A DNA stretch of 32,572 nucleotides, from the NCBI GenBank assembly GCA_020073525.1, contig JAIQFA010000061.1, forward strand, positions 1-32,572, written 5' to 3'. Source of the stretch: Terriglobia bacterium. Its GTDB lineage: Bacteria > Acidobacteriota > Terriglobia > Terriglobales > Acidobacteriaceae. This document shows positions 24,766 through 32,572 of the stretch, one piece after another. Every line of letters starts with the position of its first letter. The stretch's first letter is position 1. Below the pieces are notes generated by a model. It ran no database searches. It had not been told where the DNA came from and saw nothing but the letters and a program-made list of their open reading frames with translations. The position numbers were made by a program, and so were the translations under genes.

Positions 24766-25245
24766 ATGAAGTGTCTCTGGCCGAGCACGAAATCGACGAG
24801 CAGGAAGGCGCTCGCGGCAGCCCTGGCGCTGGCGGCGAGTGGCGTGTTCGCGTGGTGTGCTGTAACCTCGCCATCGAACGTCATTTCGCATCAGGTCCCG
24901 CTCACGCAACTGGAAAAGACCCTGCGCCGTGCACCTACCCACATCTCTGAGTTTTCTCCCGTGTCGGCACCGCTGGCCCTACCGAAATGTGGAAGAGTCC
25001 AACCGCCGGATGCCTTACTCACCCCCGACCCGTTACTTCATCTTCGAGAAGACGACCTGAATGTGCGCGTGAGCTTTATTGTGGGAACCGACGGGCGCGT
25101 GCATAGCGCCTTCGTGCTGGAGAGCGGTGGCCCTGGCGAAGACCAGATCGTGCTGCGCGCCGTCCGCTTCTGGCGTTATCGTCCCGCGCTCTGCAACGGC
25201 GTTCCCACCGATTCGGAAGCGCGGATAAGATTCAGCATCCACTAG
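24766..25245 (+). CDS. TonB C-terminal-domain protein (energy transducer-like)
   Basis: A 159-residue protein with an N-terminal signal anchor (about residues 14-33, ALAAALALAASGVFAWCAV) and a C-terminal TonB-like domain (VRVSFIVGTDGRVHSAFVLE, then AVRFWRYRPALCNGVPT and a final RIRFSIH). The short linker lacks the long Pro-rich stretch that lets classical TonB span the periplasm, so a stand-alone or signalling role is possible. No ExbB/ExbD genes are nearby. The start has no clear ribosome site. The next gene begins 37 bases downstream on the same strand. Confidence 0.8.
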   Translation: MKCLWPSTKSTSRKALAAALALAASGVFAWCAVTSPSNVISHQVPLTQLEKTLRRAPTHISEFSPVSAPLALPKCGRVQPPDALLTPDPLLHLREDDLNVRVSFIVGTDGRVHSAFVLESGGPGEDQIVLRAVRFWRYRPALCNGVPTDSEARIRFSIH

Positions 25246-25282
25246 CGCGCGAATTCTCCTACAATGTTTCGATGAGGTGGCT

Positions 25283-26218
25283 GTGACAATAGACAATCCG
25301 AATCCTCCTGGCCCGCAGAAGGACGAAGCCGCCGACGGTCCCGTTGCAGGTACGGAGATTGACGAATTCTTTCAGCGACTCCCCGGCAATTTTCGCTGGC
25401 CGAAGCCGAATGCAGAGGCCGTAGCTGCGGCTGTCGAAGCAATCCAGCGCATGTCGGGCGGAACTGCGGCCGCGCAGGATCTGGCGGCGGCCGGAGGTGC
25501 CGACGAGGTCTCCAACGCCTGCTCCGCCTGTGGAGGTTCTCTGCCTGCGGGCGCTCGCTTTTGTGTGTGGTGCGGAATCCCTAATGCAACCACCGCTGGC
25601 GATGCCGTTGCGCAATCGCGAACTGGTGCCCAACACCACATTCACCACCACTATCATCACCTGGTCCCTAGCCAGCAAACTGCCTCCCGCGTGCCTTCTG
25701 CCGAGCCCGAGTCTACTGCTCCTCGGGGGCGCGCTCCCGGTTCACCGGGCACTGCGCCGGGCGGGCGCGCCGAGGCCAGCGCTCGCCAGGTCGTGCAGGA
25801 CTGGGCGCAGGCCTGCAACACCAGGCACATCGACGACTTGCTTGAACTTTACGCTGCTGACGCCACGCTGATCCGATCCAGCGTTCCGCCGGTGCGCAGC
25901 CTGCCTGCGATCCGCGAATTTCTGATCTCGCTGCTGGAAGCCGGACTGGGCGATGTCGAGATGGAATCGTTGCGCGTGGAGGTGATGGGGGAGATTGCTC
26001 TGGATCTCGGCCGCTGCAAAATGCTGGTGCCTGTGGCGATGGGAAAACGCCGCGAAGAACGCGGAAAATATCTCATTGTCCTGGTGCGACAGCCCGCAGG
26101 CACGTGGAAGATTCTGGCGGATTGCTGGTCCTCTGACTTGGCAGTCGGTGCGCCGCCGTCAGAAGCCTCCGCCCGAAAGGGAAACGAACCGATCGCGCCC
26201 GTCCGAAAACCGCGCTGA
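25283..26218 (+). CDS. Zinc-ribbon protein with His-rich linker and NTF2/SnoaL-like domain
   Basis: A 311-residue soluble protein in three parts. The N-terminus is an acidic/Ala-rich region followed by a double-zinc-ribbon half (CSAC ... CVWC; Cys at about 80, 83, 94, 97). A linker carries a His tract (HHIHHHYHH, about 117-125) and Pro/Gly-rich sequence. The C-terminus (about 165-285) resembles a SnoaL/DUF4440-type NTF2 fold (VVQDWAQACNTRHIDDLLEL, YAADATLIRS, TWKILADCWSSDL). The role is unknown; the His tract and ribbon suggest metal binding. GTG at 25283 is chosen because GAGG lies 5 bases upstream; GTG at 25277 is the alternative. It is convergent with the DUF3179 gene. Confidence 0.78.
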   Translation: MTIDNPNPPGPQKDEAADGPVAGTEIDEFFQRLPGNFRWPKPNAEAVAAAVEAIQRMSGGTAAAQDLAAAGGADEVSNACSACGGSLPAGARFCVWCGIPNATTAGDAVAQSRTGAQHHIHHHYHHLVPSQQTASRVPSAEPESTAPRGRAPGSPGTAPGGRAEASARQVVQDWAQACNTRHIDDLLELYAADATLIRSSVPPVRSLPAIREFLISLLEAGLGDVEMESLRVEVMGEIALDLGRCKMLVPVAMGKRREERGKYLIVLVRQPAGTWKILADCWSSDLAVGAPPSEASARKGNEPIAPVRKPR

Positions 26219-26235
26219 AGGACGCAGGACAGCCA

Positions 26236-26314
26236 GTCGTTGGTCGATGGTCGTTAGCGTTGCGACTCGGGCTACTCGACAGTTCGTGCCTACCAACGAC
26301 GAGCGACCAACGAC
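26236..26314. repeat. Imperfect inverted repeat between convergent genes
   Basis: GTCGTTGGTCGATGGTCGTT (from 26236) is largely the reverse complement of the segment ending at 26314 (ACCAACGACGAGCGACCAAC plus GAC); about 19 of 23 positions match. The whole gap between the two convergent genes is occupied by it. It can fold into a long hairpin in either transcript and may act as a bidirectional end or be a dispersed repeat. Confidence 0.6.
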
Positions 26315-26317
26315 CTG

Positions 26318-27529
26318 CTAGTGGCTATACACTGTGGTCTGCGGATTATAGTTCTTCCAATCGAACCAGTAATCTTTCAGGAAATTGATCTTCTGCAGAC
26401 ACTGGCCCGTCGCTGGCCCGCTGGTCGCGCATCCGGAAAAATTCCACGTGTTGCCTTGTGAATCGAGCAATCGCCAATCAGCATTTTGCGCATCGCGATA
26501 GAGTTCGATGTCTGATCCATTCCACTGCGAGCGGAACACACGCACCGACTCGCCATCGGGCCCAGTCACCAGCGCCACGGGAACGCCGGCAATCTTGTCT
26601 TGGACTGGGTTCGCGCCGCGTATCTTCGCCAAAGGAAAGGCCCGCGCCTGCCCCCCCATGTCGACTCCCAGAATCACGTCGCGGTCCTTCAGTCCCTGCC
26701 CCGGAAACGTCAGCGGCACGGGATACTTCGCAACCTCCGCTTCCCATTTCTTGTCATAGTCCTTATCACCGTGACCGGGAACCGGCGCCAGCACCAGACT
26801 ATGTTCGCGCGTCACCTCGGACTTCCACAATGCGAACGTGAGTTCGTCGTTGGGAATCAATTCGAGCGTGCTGCCTGCCATCTCGCCCGCGATGGCACGT
26901 CCCGTGACTTGCTGCCACCAGGAACCCGTCTCGCGATCGCGCATCAGAAAATTCTGGTTGTTGATTCCCGCCAGATAGAAGTGGAGCTCGCGTCTCCGCG
27001 CTGTTCTCTTCCACACCAGACCGGTGTGACAGAGCGTTCAATAAGTGACGACGATCGGGACGCCGGCCACGGTGTCGTTCAGAATGTGATGGTAGGCCAT
27101 CTGCACGATCGGATAAGCGCGTGCTTCCGGTCCGATTTGCACCGCTAGGACCATTTCCTTGTCGTCAAGATGGGCATCGCCAGCCGGGATGAAACCCTGG
27201 GTCTTGATGGGGTTGAACATCCATTCAAAATAGTTTTGCCGGACCATCACCGCCGACGCGATGCTTAGCAGGAGCGCCATTGCGATGCCCGTCCGCAACA
27301 CTCTGGACGATCCCCGCCACAGACGCCCACCCAGCGCCAGCACACCTACCAGGAGAGTCACCGTGAGCACAGGCGCAATCCGTTTCACTGCAATGGCGAT
27401 ATCTAGCGCACGCTGCGACTGGTGGCGGAACGGCCGGATGATGAACGCAGGAATGAAAAACAATGTCAGCGAGAGCAGCGCCAGCACTCCCAGCAGGAGC
27501 CACAGCCCGCGATTCTGAAATCGATTCAT
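26318..27529 (-). CDS. DUF3179 membrane protein, candidate selenoprotein (in-frame TGA read as Sec164)
   Basis: Read through the single in-frame TGA (27040-27038), one frame of about 403 residues encodes a complete DUF3179 protein. Three N-terminal membrane helices (about 9-30, 52-70, 80-96) precede the DUF3179 domain: MVLAVQIGPEARAYPIVQMA, HILNDTVAGVPIVVTY, the TGA, then TLCHTGLVW and LMRDRETGSWWQQVTGRAIA. The family normally has VTYCPLC here, so the TGA replaces the first Cys of CxxC and would give UxxC. A stable hairpin with a GGUCU loop begins 4 bases after the TGA (listed separately). Sequence on both sides is intact and in one frame, unlike the decayed genes nearby. Start: ATG 27529 or ATG 27571 (417 residues). 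Alternative: a nonsense mutation or sequencing error. Confidence 0.75.
27006..27034 (-). promoter_or_regulatory. Candidate bacterial SECIS hairpin
   Basis: Counting from the base after the TGA on the mRNA, CUCU (4-7) pairs with AGAG (29-32) and CACACC (10-15) pairs with GGUGUG (21-26). A U-G wobble and one G-A mismatch lie between the two stems. The apical loop is GGUCU (16-20; plus-strand 27018-27022). Bacterial SECIS elements need a loop with exposed G/U a short distance (roughly 16-37 bases) after the UGA. The classic E. coli fdhF loop is AGGUCU, nearly the same. Recognition by SelB is inferred. Confidence 0.7.
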
Positions 27530-27602
27530 CACTTGAAGATTCACCCTCTTGGTTGAGGGCGACCCTGTCATCGAAGAAAAGTCAGAATACCATTTTCAGA
27601 CC

Positions 27603-27632
27603 AACAAAAACCCCGATCCTCGCGGATCGGGG
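27603..27632 (-). terminator. Rho-independent terminator of the pilin operon
   Basis: On the minus strand CCCCGATCC and GGATCGGGG form a perfect 9-bp stem with a GCGA tetraloop, followed by TTTTTGTT. It begins 25 bases after the PilX-like gene stop. This is the clearest intrinsic terminator in the window. Confidence 0.92.
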
Positions 27633-27656
27633 CTGATTGTCTTGGTTGAAGTGCGT

Positions 27657-30600
27657 TTAGTTGATGCGTGTGGTAAACAGCTGCCGGTAGCCCAGGCTTT
27701 CCACGTCTTTGAACATCGGCGTTCCGGGTGGCAGGCCGGACGGATTGGTGAAGTCCACGTCGAAATAATAGTTACGGGTGGGTGGTTTATACACGGCGTA
27801 GGTACAGCACTTGAACAACCCGGTGTTATAGGTTGCGTAGTACAAACTCACCAGCGAGCCACCATAATTCAAGGTTTGCCCGGTCCAGTCTTCCAGGAAG
27901 CGGAGGAAGTTGTGGACTCCACCATCTGTGCCGTTGCCGTAGTTCGTCGAGTTTTCCCACGTCGGGAATTGGAAGCTCAGGTTCTTTCCACCGGCGATCG
28001 CGACGCGGTAGTACGTGGTACTGGCATTACGGATACCCGACGTCGCCTTGGTGGGAATGCTCAACATGCTGTTCTTATCCACCCAGGCGTTGGAGAGAAT
28101 CGTGACCGCGTCGGCAATGACCGCGGCGGGCGCATGCACTGGAGAAGTTGAGTCCGGCCCCGGTCCCGAAGCAGTCGCGCCGGTAAAGAATGTGTCGCCT
28201 GCTTTGCTGTTGTAATCGCCCTGGATGTATACAGGGTTCTCCGAAGCCACGGTGAAGCCGCCGCCCGTGGGGCTCAGCGGTACGTTGCCGAGCGCACCAT
28301 CCACCAGTTTCAAAACGTGGCGCGCACCGCTGACCCAATTCTTGCGCGCGGTGACGCTGCAGCTCGTGATACGAACATAAGGATTGTCGGGAGCGGCCGT
28401 GGTGATCGAGGTATTCAGGTTGACTGTGCCGTTGTACTGGCCCAATCCCAGGTTTGCCGTCCCCCACTCGTCCAGCAGCCCGTTCTGATTGACGTCCTCT
28501 GGGGACTGCGTACGGCCAGCCGGAGCCGGTTCCAACACTGCGTCGGGCGTACCCGCGGCGCTGCCGCGGTTCACCACATCCTCCAGTCCCGAATCTCCAG
28601 TCTTGGTGTTGACGGTGTGTGACGAGACAGCATTCGGACTGGGCAGCATTCCGCGGCGATCCGAGAAATACAGCACATATCCGTTCTGCGCCACGTAATC
28701 CACGCTCGTGCCGCTGCTGCCGATCGTTCCTGCCAGCCACTTCTTCAGGTTGCCCACATCGATTTCAACCGCGTTCATCACGCCATTGGGCGTGCAGGAG
28801 TTATCGGATTGACTGATGTCCCGGGGCTCGCCTTCGCGGGCATCGTAGAAGTTGATGGGATACCAGTTGGTCAGGCTGACACTCTGCGATGTCGTTGCCC
28901 CTGTGGTAACTCCAAACCAGGGGCTGTTGCTCGCAGTATCAGTGAACACCTCGGGAGGTAGCGGATTTTTCCACTGTGTACAGACGCCACTGACCGTTTT
29001 GGTGCAGCTCGGAGCAATGCCAGTATCGATTGCGCCATTGCCGTTGCGATCTGCCGGTTCTTGCAGCAACAAAATTGCGTTGGGATTGATCGGGTTCGGG
29101 ACCCCGGCAATGGGAGGCGTCAGACCCCGCGAAAATCCCAGTCCCAACCACTCATTGGTGACTGGGTTCCAGTTCCCGCTGACATTCTTGTATTCGACGC
29201 GCAGGTAGCCATCAATCAAGTTCCACTTTGCGGTCGCAGGAACTGTAGCGTAGTACGGAAGCGCCGTGACGGCGGGACAGCCCGCAGGTAAAGACGCGAC
29301 GTTGGTCGGGGGGCAAAGTGGTATGGCCAGCGGGCCAGTGCCATTGGCGCCTGACACGATGGGTGCGCCAAGTGGCACAAGTGTCTGTGCCCCAGCCTGA
29401 GGCGCACGAGGGGAATAGGACCAGTCGGACGCCAAGGAAGAGATTATATTGGCGGTCGGGCAGTTCGTCCCAGCGCACGGCGTCTCATCCGGGGTCGCGT
29501 TGGAGGCGGCGGCAAAGTACATGTTATACGTGCTTCCCGATCCCAGGGCGGTGAGCCCGGCAGGGGTCACCGGATTGGTGATGGGAATCCCATATTGATT
29601 GCTCGGGGCTGCGCCGCCGACATTGGCCAGGCGAACGTTATTGGAATCCGAAGCTCCGCCCGGCAGTTCTGCTGGGTCGTCACTCAGCAGCACCCGGATC
29701 TGCGCCAAATTATAGTCGCGCGATTCGCCCAGCGCAGATGTAAGCGACTCGCCTGTCGGCGGCCGGCGGATCAGTTCGAAAGGAGAGGTGGTCCCGCTCA
29801 CGAACGGCATCGAGAGCTTTTTGGCTCCAGTTCCCGCGTACGTGCCGTTGGCGCCATAGTTCCCGTTGATCAGCATGAGATTCGTTTTGGTCTTGGAAAA
29901 AGGATTCCAATTGCTGGCGTTATACGTCGACCCCGTTTGTGGTGTCGATGAACCCGCACCGGTTACGCTGCCTTGGCCGTACGTGCCGTCGCCGTTCGTA
30001 TTCTTGAGCACGCAATTCGTCGTCGTAGTGCTGCAACCCCCGGGCGTGATGGGAATGTACACGTTGCCCGTATCATTGTACGTTTTGGCATCCAATCCGT
30101 TCGGAAGCACCTCGGTGACAACATTTCCGTAGGCCTCCAGTTTGTTGTTGAAGATCAGCGTACTGCCGCTCGACACGCCCAGGTACAGGTCGGAGTTGGT
30201 GTGCACGCGTCCCACAAAAGTGAGATCGGGGCTGTTGAAGAATCCGCAATCGCCTTCGCAAAACACACCAAACTGAAACACGGGAATCAGCGCCACCTGC
30301 GCGCTCCGCATCATGCTCACCTCCTGCCCGCCACCGACCAAGGAAGCCGTCGCCAGCATGTTGACCGGGATAATCTGCGCCCACAAGCCCGAGTTTTGTC
30401 CCGAACTGATTTGTCCCCAGTTGGCCTTCGGTTTTGTGCTTCCGGTGCAAGGTGTTGTCGTTGCGGGTGTGACTGAATATTCGTCCCAGGAGATGCCCGG
30501 CAGGGCCGGGCGGTTCGAGCCGGCGCCAACACTAATGATCTGGTCGCAGGTGGGCGACTGGGCGTTCTGGAACACCGCGGCGAGGTCGGAGGCCTGTTTC

Positions 30601-30806
30601 TCGATTCCACCCTCGGCGCTGTGAAAGGCGACATCGTTCTGCAGATCGGTGGCGCCCACCTTGTTCTCGGTGTGCACCATCATCATCAGACCGATGGCCA
30701 CTCCCGACAGTAGCAACAGCATCAGCAGAGTTGCAATCAGCGTGAATCCCTTTGCGTGCAGTCTCGCGCTCTCGATTTCGTCATTCACCATGGTGTCCTT
30801 CCCCAT
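27657..30806 (-). CDS. Large PilX-like minor pilin with prepilin leader
   Basis: A very long (1049 residues) type IV pilus-associated protein. A 20-residue leader ends in G20|F21 (HAKG|FTLIATLLML), the prepilin peptidase site, followed by one hydrophobic helix (PilX_N type). The usual Glu at mature position 5 is Ala. The body is a large, Thr/Ser/Asn/Gly-rich extracellular domain including GRVHTNSDLYLG. Two EF-hand-like loops, DRNGNGAID and DVNQNGLLDEW, could bind calcium, as in PilY1-type tip proteins. Typical PilX is under 250 residues, so this may combine pilin and tip-adhesin roles (inference). ATG 30806 has GGGGAG 7 bases upstream; ATG 30791 is an alternative. It is last in the operon and is followed by a terminator. 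Confidence 0.85.
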   Translation of the reverse strand: MGKDTMVNDEIESARLHAKGFTLIATLLMLLLLSGVAIGLMMMVHTENKVGATDLQNDVAFHSAEGGIEKQASDLAAVFQNAQSPTCDQIISVGAGSNRPALPGISWDEYSVTPATTTPCTGSTKPKANWGQISSGQNSGLWAQIIPVNMLATASLVGGGQEVSMMRSAQVALIPVFQFGVFCEGDCGFFNSPDLTFVGRVHTNSDLYLGVSSGSTLIFNNKLEAYGNVVTEVLPNGLDAKTYNDTGNVYIPITPGGCSTTTTNCVLKNTNGDGTYGQGSVTGAGSSTPQTGSTYNASNWNPFSKTKTNLMLINGNYGANGTYAGTGAKKLSMPFVSGTTSPFELIRRPPTGESLTSALGESRDYNLAQIRVLLSDDPAELPGGASDSNNVRLANVGGAAPSNQYGIPITNPVTPAGLTALGSGSTYNMYFAAASNATPDETPCAGTNCPTANIISSLASDWSYSPRAPQAGAQTLVPLGAPIVSGANGTGPLAIPLCPPTNVASLPAGCPAVTALPYYATVPATAKWNLIDGYLRVEYKNVSGNWNPVTNEWLGLGFSRGLTPPIAGVPNPINPNAILLLQEPADRNGNGAIDTGIAPSCTKTVSGVCTQWKNPLPPEVFTDTASNSPWFGVTTGATTSQSVSLTNWYPINFYDAREGEPRDISQSDNSCTPNGVMNAVEIDVGNLKKWLAGTIGSSGTSVDYVAQNGYVLYFSDRRGMLPSPNAVSSHTVNTKTGDSGLEDVVNRGSAAGTPDAVLEPAPAGRTQSPEDVNQNGLLDEWGTANLGLGQYNGTVNLNTSITTAAPDNPYVRITSCSVTARKNWVSGARHVLKLVDGALGNVPLSPTGGGFTVASENPVYIQGDYNSKAGDTFFTGATASGPGPDSTSPVHAPAAVIADAVTILSNAWVDKNSMLSIPTKATSGIRNASTTYYRVAIAGGKNLSFQFPTWENSTNYGNGTDGGVHNFLRFLEDWTGQTLNYGGSLVSLYYATYNTGLFKCCTYAVYKPPTRNYYFDVDFTNPSGLPPGTPMFKDVESLGYRQLFTTRIN

Positions 30807-30848
30807 TGCTTTGCTCCCCGTTGTCTCGTTTTGCCTTCGCCATTTCCG

Positions 30849-32063
30849 CTAAGGCGCCTGCGGATAATCGTTGGCGAAGGTCAGATTCCGTGCGCTGACC
30901 GAGGTCTCCAAATCCAATCCCTGATAACCCGTTGTGCCCTTCAGTGCGCTATCAGTCGCCATGTGAAGAATGTTGATTTTTGTGATCTGGTTCGGTAGAA
31001 GCCCAGTCGAATTGCCAGATTTGCAGACATCGCCACTGATGCCAGGGTTTATGCAGCTGATCGCAGGCGTGGAGGAGGCATCGTTGTAAAGGTCATAGCT
31101 GAACTTCATGTAAACGGTGCTGTCCGCCATCGGCATCGGAGTATGTCCATTGATCTGTCGCATCAGGCGCGGCGGGCTCACTTTGTTGTCGATGTAGTAC
31201 GTGATCACAAAGATGCGGCAGGGTCCCGTTCTTCCACATGGCGCCGGGGTGCCCGCTCCGGTAGCGTTCAACGGTATGCTGTTCAGGCCGGCGGTGGTGC
31301 CGGTCGGTGTCTGGTTCATGTGCAGCACATCGTTATTGGCGAAGGGGACGACGAAGGTGTTCGCGGACGGCGACGTGACGGCGCCGGTGACTTCGGCCAC
31401 GAACGTTGTGCTATTCAAGGTCATCAACACCAGGTCGCCAGGCGTTAGCCCCAGTACTGGATCGTTCAGGTATTGCGGCGCGACGCCGGCTGACGGGGTG
31501 ACGTTGCTCGGCAGACAACCCGGCGGCGGCCATGACGTTGCGGGCACCGTTACCACCGGTGCAAAGGTTACTACTCCCCTTGCCGTGATTGTTGGTGCAT
31601 AGCAGTTCAAATAGAGGGCAGTGTCCGTATACACGACCGTGACCGCATCGGTTTGCCCGGGCGGAGTGCTGACCGTCGGTCCGGCGTTATATCCTGGCAG
31701 GAGGCCGTAAAGATACGGCGTTGTACCTTGCTTGGGATAGTTTACCCCGGTGTTGTTGCCGACGCCGAGATAGCAAGTTCCACTCTGATCGCAGCCATAG
31801 ACCGGCGTGACGGCGGTTGGTAGGGCGATCGCCGCAGCGTTGGGCAGTCCCGCCCCGGCCAGGCTCAGATCCTTCGTGATCATGTTCGAGGCGGCTCGAA
31901 AATCCTGCTGCATCTCGGCCCGCTGCGATACCGTCCAGGTCGCGGCGACACCCTGGCTGTAAAGCTGTACCGCCGCACCTAGCACCAGCGTTCCCAGCGC
32001 CATGGCGACGGTCATTTCCAGCAAGCTGAATCCGCGCTCGCGCCTTGTTGAGTGATCGCTCAT
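30849..32063 (-). CDS. PilW-like minor pilin
   Basis: A 404-residue prepilin. A short leader (MSDHSTRRERG) is followed by FSLLEMTVAMALGTLVLGAA, with the cleavage site G11|F12 and the conserved Glu at mature position 5. The segment QRAEMQQDFRAASNMITKDL is typical of PilW-like proteins. The remainder is a beta-rich extracytoplasmic domain with several Cys pairs. It lies 10 bases downstream of the PilV-like gene and 42 bases upstream of the PilX-like gene, so the three should be co-transcribed and assemble into a priming or tip complex of a type IV pilus or pseudopilus. Confidence 0.88.
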   Translation of the reverse strand: MSDHSTRRERGFSLLEMTVAMALGTLVLGAAVQLYSQGVAATWTVSQRAEMQQDFRAASNMITKDLSLAGAGLPNAAAIALPTAVTPVYGCDQSGTCYLGVGNNTGVNYPKQGTTPYLYGLLPGYNAGPTVSTPPGQTDAVTVVYTDTALYLNCYAPTITARGVVTFAPVVTVPATSWPPPGCLPSNVTPSAGVAPQYLNDPVLGLTPGDLVLMTLNSTTFVAEVTGAVTSPSANTFVVPFANNDVLHMNQTPTGTTAGLNSIPLNATGAGTPAPCGRTGPCRIFVITYYIDNKVSPPRLMRQINGHTPMPMADSTVYMKFSYDLYNDASSTPAISCINPGISGDVCKSGNSTGLLPNQITKINILHMATDSALKGTTGYQGLDLETSVSARNLTFANDYPQAP

Positions 32064-32073
32064 AAGTCCCCTT

Positions 32074-32572
32074 TTACTGATACTGCGAAATGAACGAGTT
32101 CAGAGTGTAGGTTTTCTGCAGTCTCGTCTGCGGAGTCGTGTACTGGATGGTGACATTAACGCCGCGCAGCGTGGCCGACACATTGCCGCTCGCGTCGGTC
32201 ACATCCGAGAACACAATCGTGCGATGGTAACCAGTCAATGGAATCAGCACATCGTTTGTGTTGCCATAGATTCCATCGGGCCCTGGTTCCCTTAATATCA
32301 TGGCGGTGTCTGACAAATCGTCCGCGGTCCCAAAAATTCCATCGGCGCCCGCGTTGTTCATGGGCTGGGTCCCGGCTTTGAAGATGCCGCAACTCGAAGT
32401 GCCGAGGTTGTGGCAATTCTTGGAGCCTTCATTCTGGATGTCGTCCCAGTTCATCTGGGAGGTGTTGCGCGCCGTGATGATACTTTCCAGAGCTTCGTTC
32501 GCCAGTTGCTTAGCGATCATGTCTTGCTGGGAAGTCTGCGTCGAAGCCATGGCCAGCCCGAACACACCCAGC
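32074..32572 (-). CDS. PilV-like minor pilin (5' end beyond window)
   Basis: The frame is open to the right edge, so the start and prepilin cleavage site lie outside. The visible part begins near the end of the N-terminal helix (LGVFGLAMASTQTSQQDMIA), followed by KQLANEALESIITARNT, a typical minor-pilin helix. The globular part contains two similar Gly/Asp loops (GADGIFGTADD and GPDGIYGNTND) that look like calcium-binding turns. It ends TYTLNSFISQYQ. First visible gene of the pilin operon. Confidence 0.85.
   Translation of the reverse strand, partial: LGVFGLAMASTQTSQQDMIAKQLANEALESIITARNTSQMNWDDIQNEGSKNCHNLGTSSCGIFKAGTQPMNNAGADGIFGTADDLSDTAMILREPGPDGIYGNTNDVLIPLTGYHRTIVFSDVTDASGNVSATLRGVNVTIQYTTPQTRLQKTYTLNSFISQYQ

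Noticed and set aside
27038..27040. Two separate genes split at the TGA (27038-27571 and 26318-27016)
   Set aside because: The downstream part has no ribosome site or sensible start, both parts are in one frame, and together they make one full DUF3179 domain.
1..32572. CRISPR arrays, tRNA/rRNA genes, intact insertion sequences or prophage
   Set aside because: No regularly spaced repeats, tRNA-like folds, rRNA sequence or transposase/integrase frames were seen on either strand.

Overview
The window looks like part of a chromosome from an acidobacterium or a relative. This is inferred from the moderately GC-rich sequence, the mix of families (DUF3175, DUF3179, large PilX-like proteins, small coiled-coil proteins with basic tails) and the dispersed palindromes between genes. 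No rRNA, tRNA, CRISPR array or intact mobile element was seen, so the taxonomy is not proven.

Positions 1-6083 (minus strand) hold a drug/toxin efflux operon. A TetR-family repressor overlaps a TolC-like outer-membrane channel gene. An HlyD/YbhG-like adaptor, two separate ABC ATPases and an ABC-2 permease cut by the window edge follow. This is the E. coli ybhGFSR arrangement with a channel gene added and the double ATPase split in two. A sigma-70-like promoter with an operator just downstream of its -10 box precedes tetR.

Positions 6403-14395 (minus strand) form a tight nitrate assimilation operon. In transcription order it encodes a four-cluster ferredoxin fused to a DmsC-like membrane anchor, a NasA-type molybdenum nitrate reductase, NirB, NirD and a NarK transporter. 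Three of the four junctions are 4-base overlaps. The fused iron-sulfur/anchor subunit suggests a quinol-fed assimilatory nitrate reductase.

Positions 14758-17983 (plus strand) are a patchy, decaying region. It holds a secreted alpha/beta hydrolase, a 3' remnant of a formate/nitrite transporter gene, an intact DUF3175 gene, a broken chimera (DUF6496 5' end joined to a frameshifted metallophosphoesterase lacking its first metal motif) and a HAD phosphatase. A 26-bp perfect inverted repeat follows.

Positions 18086-21195 (plus strand) encode the three-subunit proton-translocating NAD(P) transhydrogenase (PntAA, PntAB, PntB), which could supply NADPH. Next come a small basic coiled-coil protein and a NicO-type metal transporter (minus strand). 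A large secreted protein of unknown function, a TonB C-terminal-domain protein and a zinc-ribbon/NTF2-like protein follow on the plus strand.

Positions 26318-27529 (minus strand) hold the most notable item, a DUF3179 membrane protein gene interrupted by one in-frame TGA exactly where the family has the first Cys of its CxxC motif. A strong hairpin with a GGUCU apical loop follows at the right distance for a bacterial SECIS element. I read this as a candidate selenoprotein (UxxC).

Positions 27603-32572 (minus strand) are a minor-pilin operon (PilV-, PilW- and PilX-like) ending in a clear intrinsic terminator.
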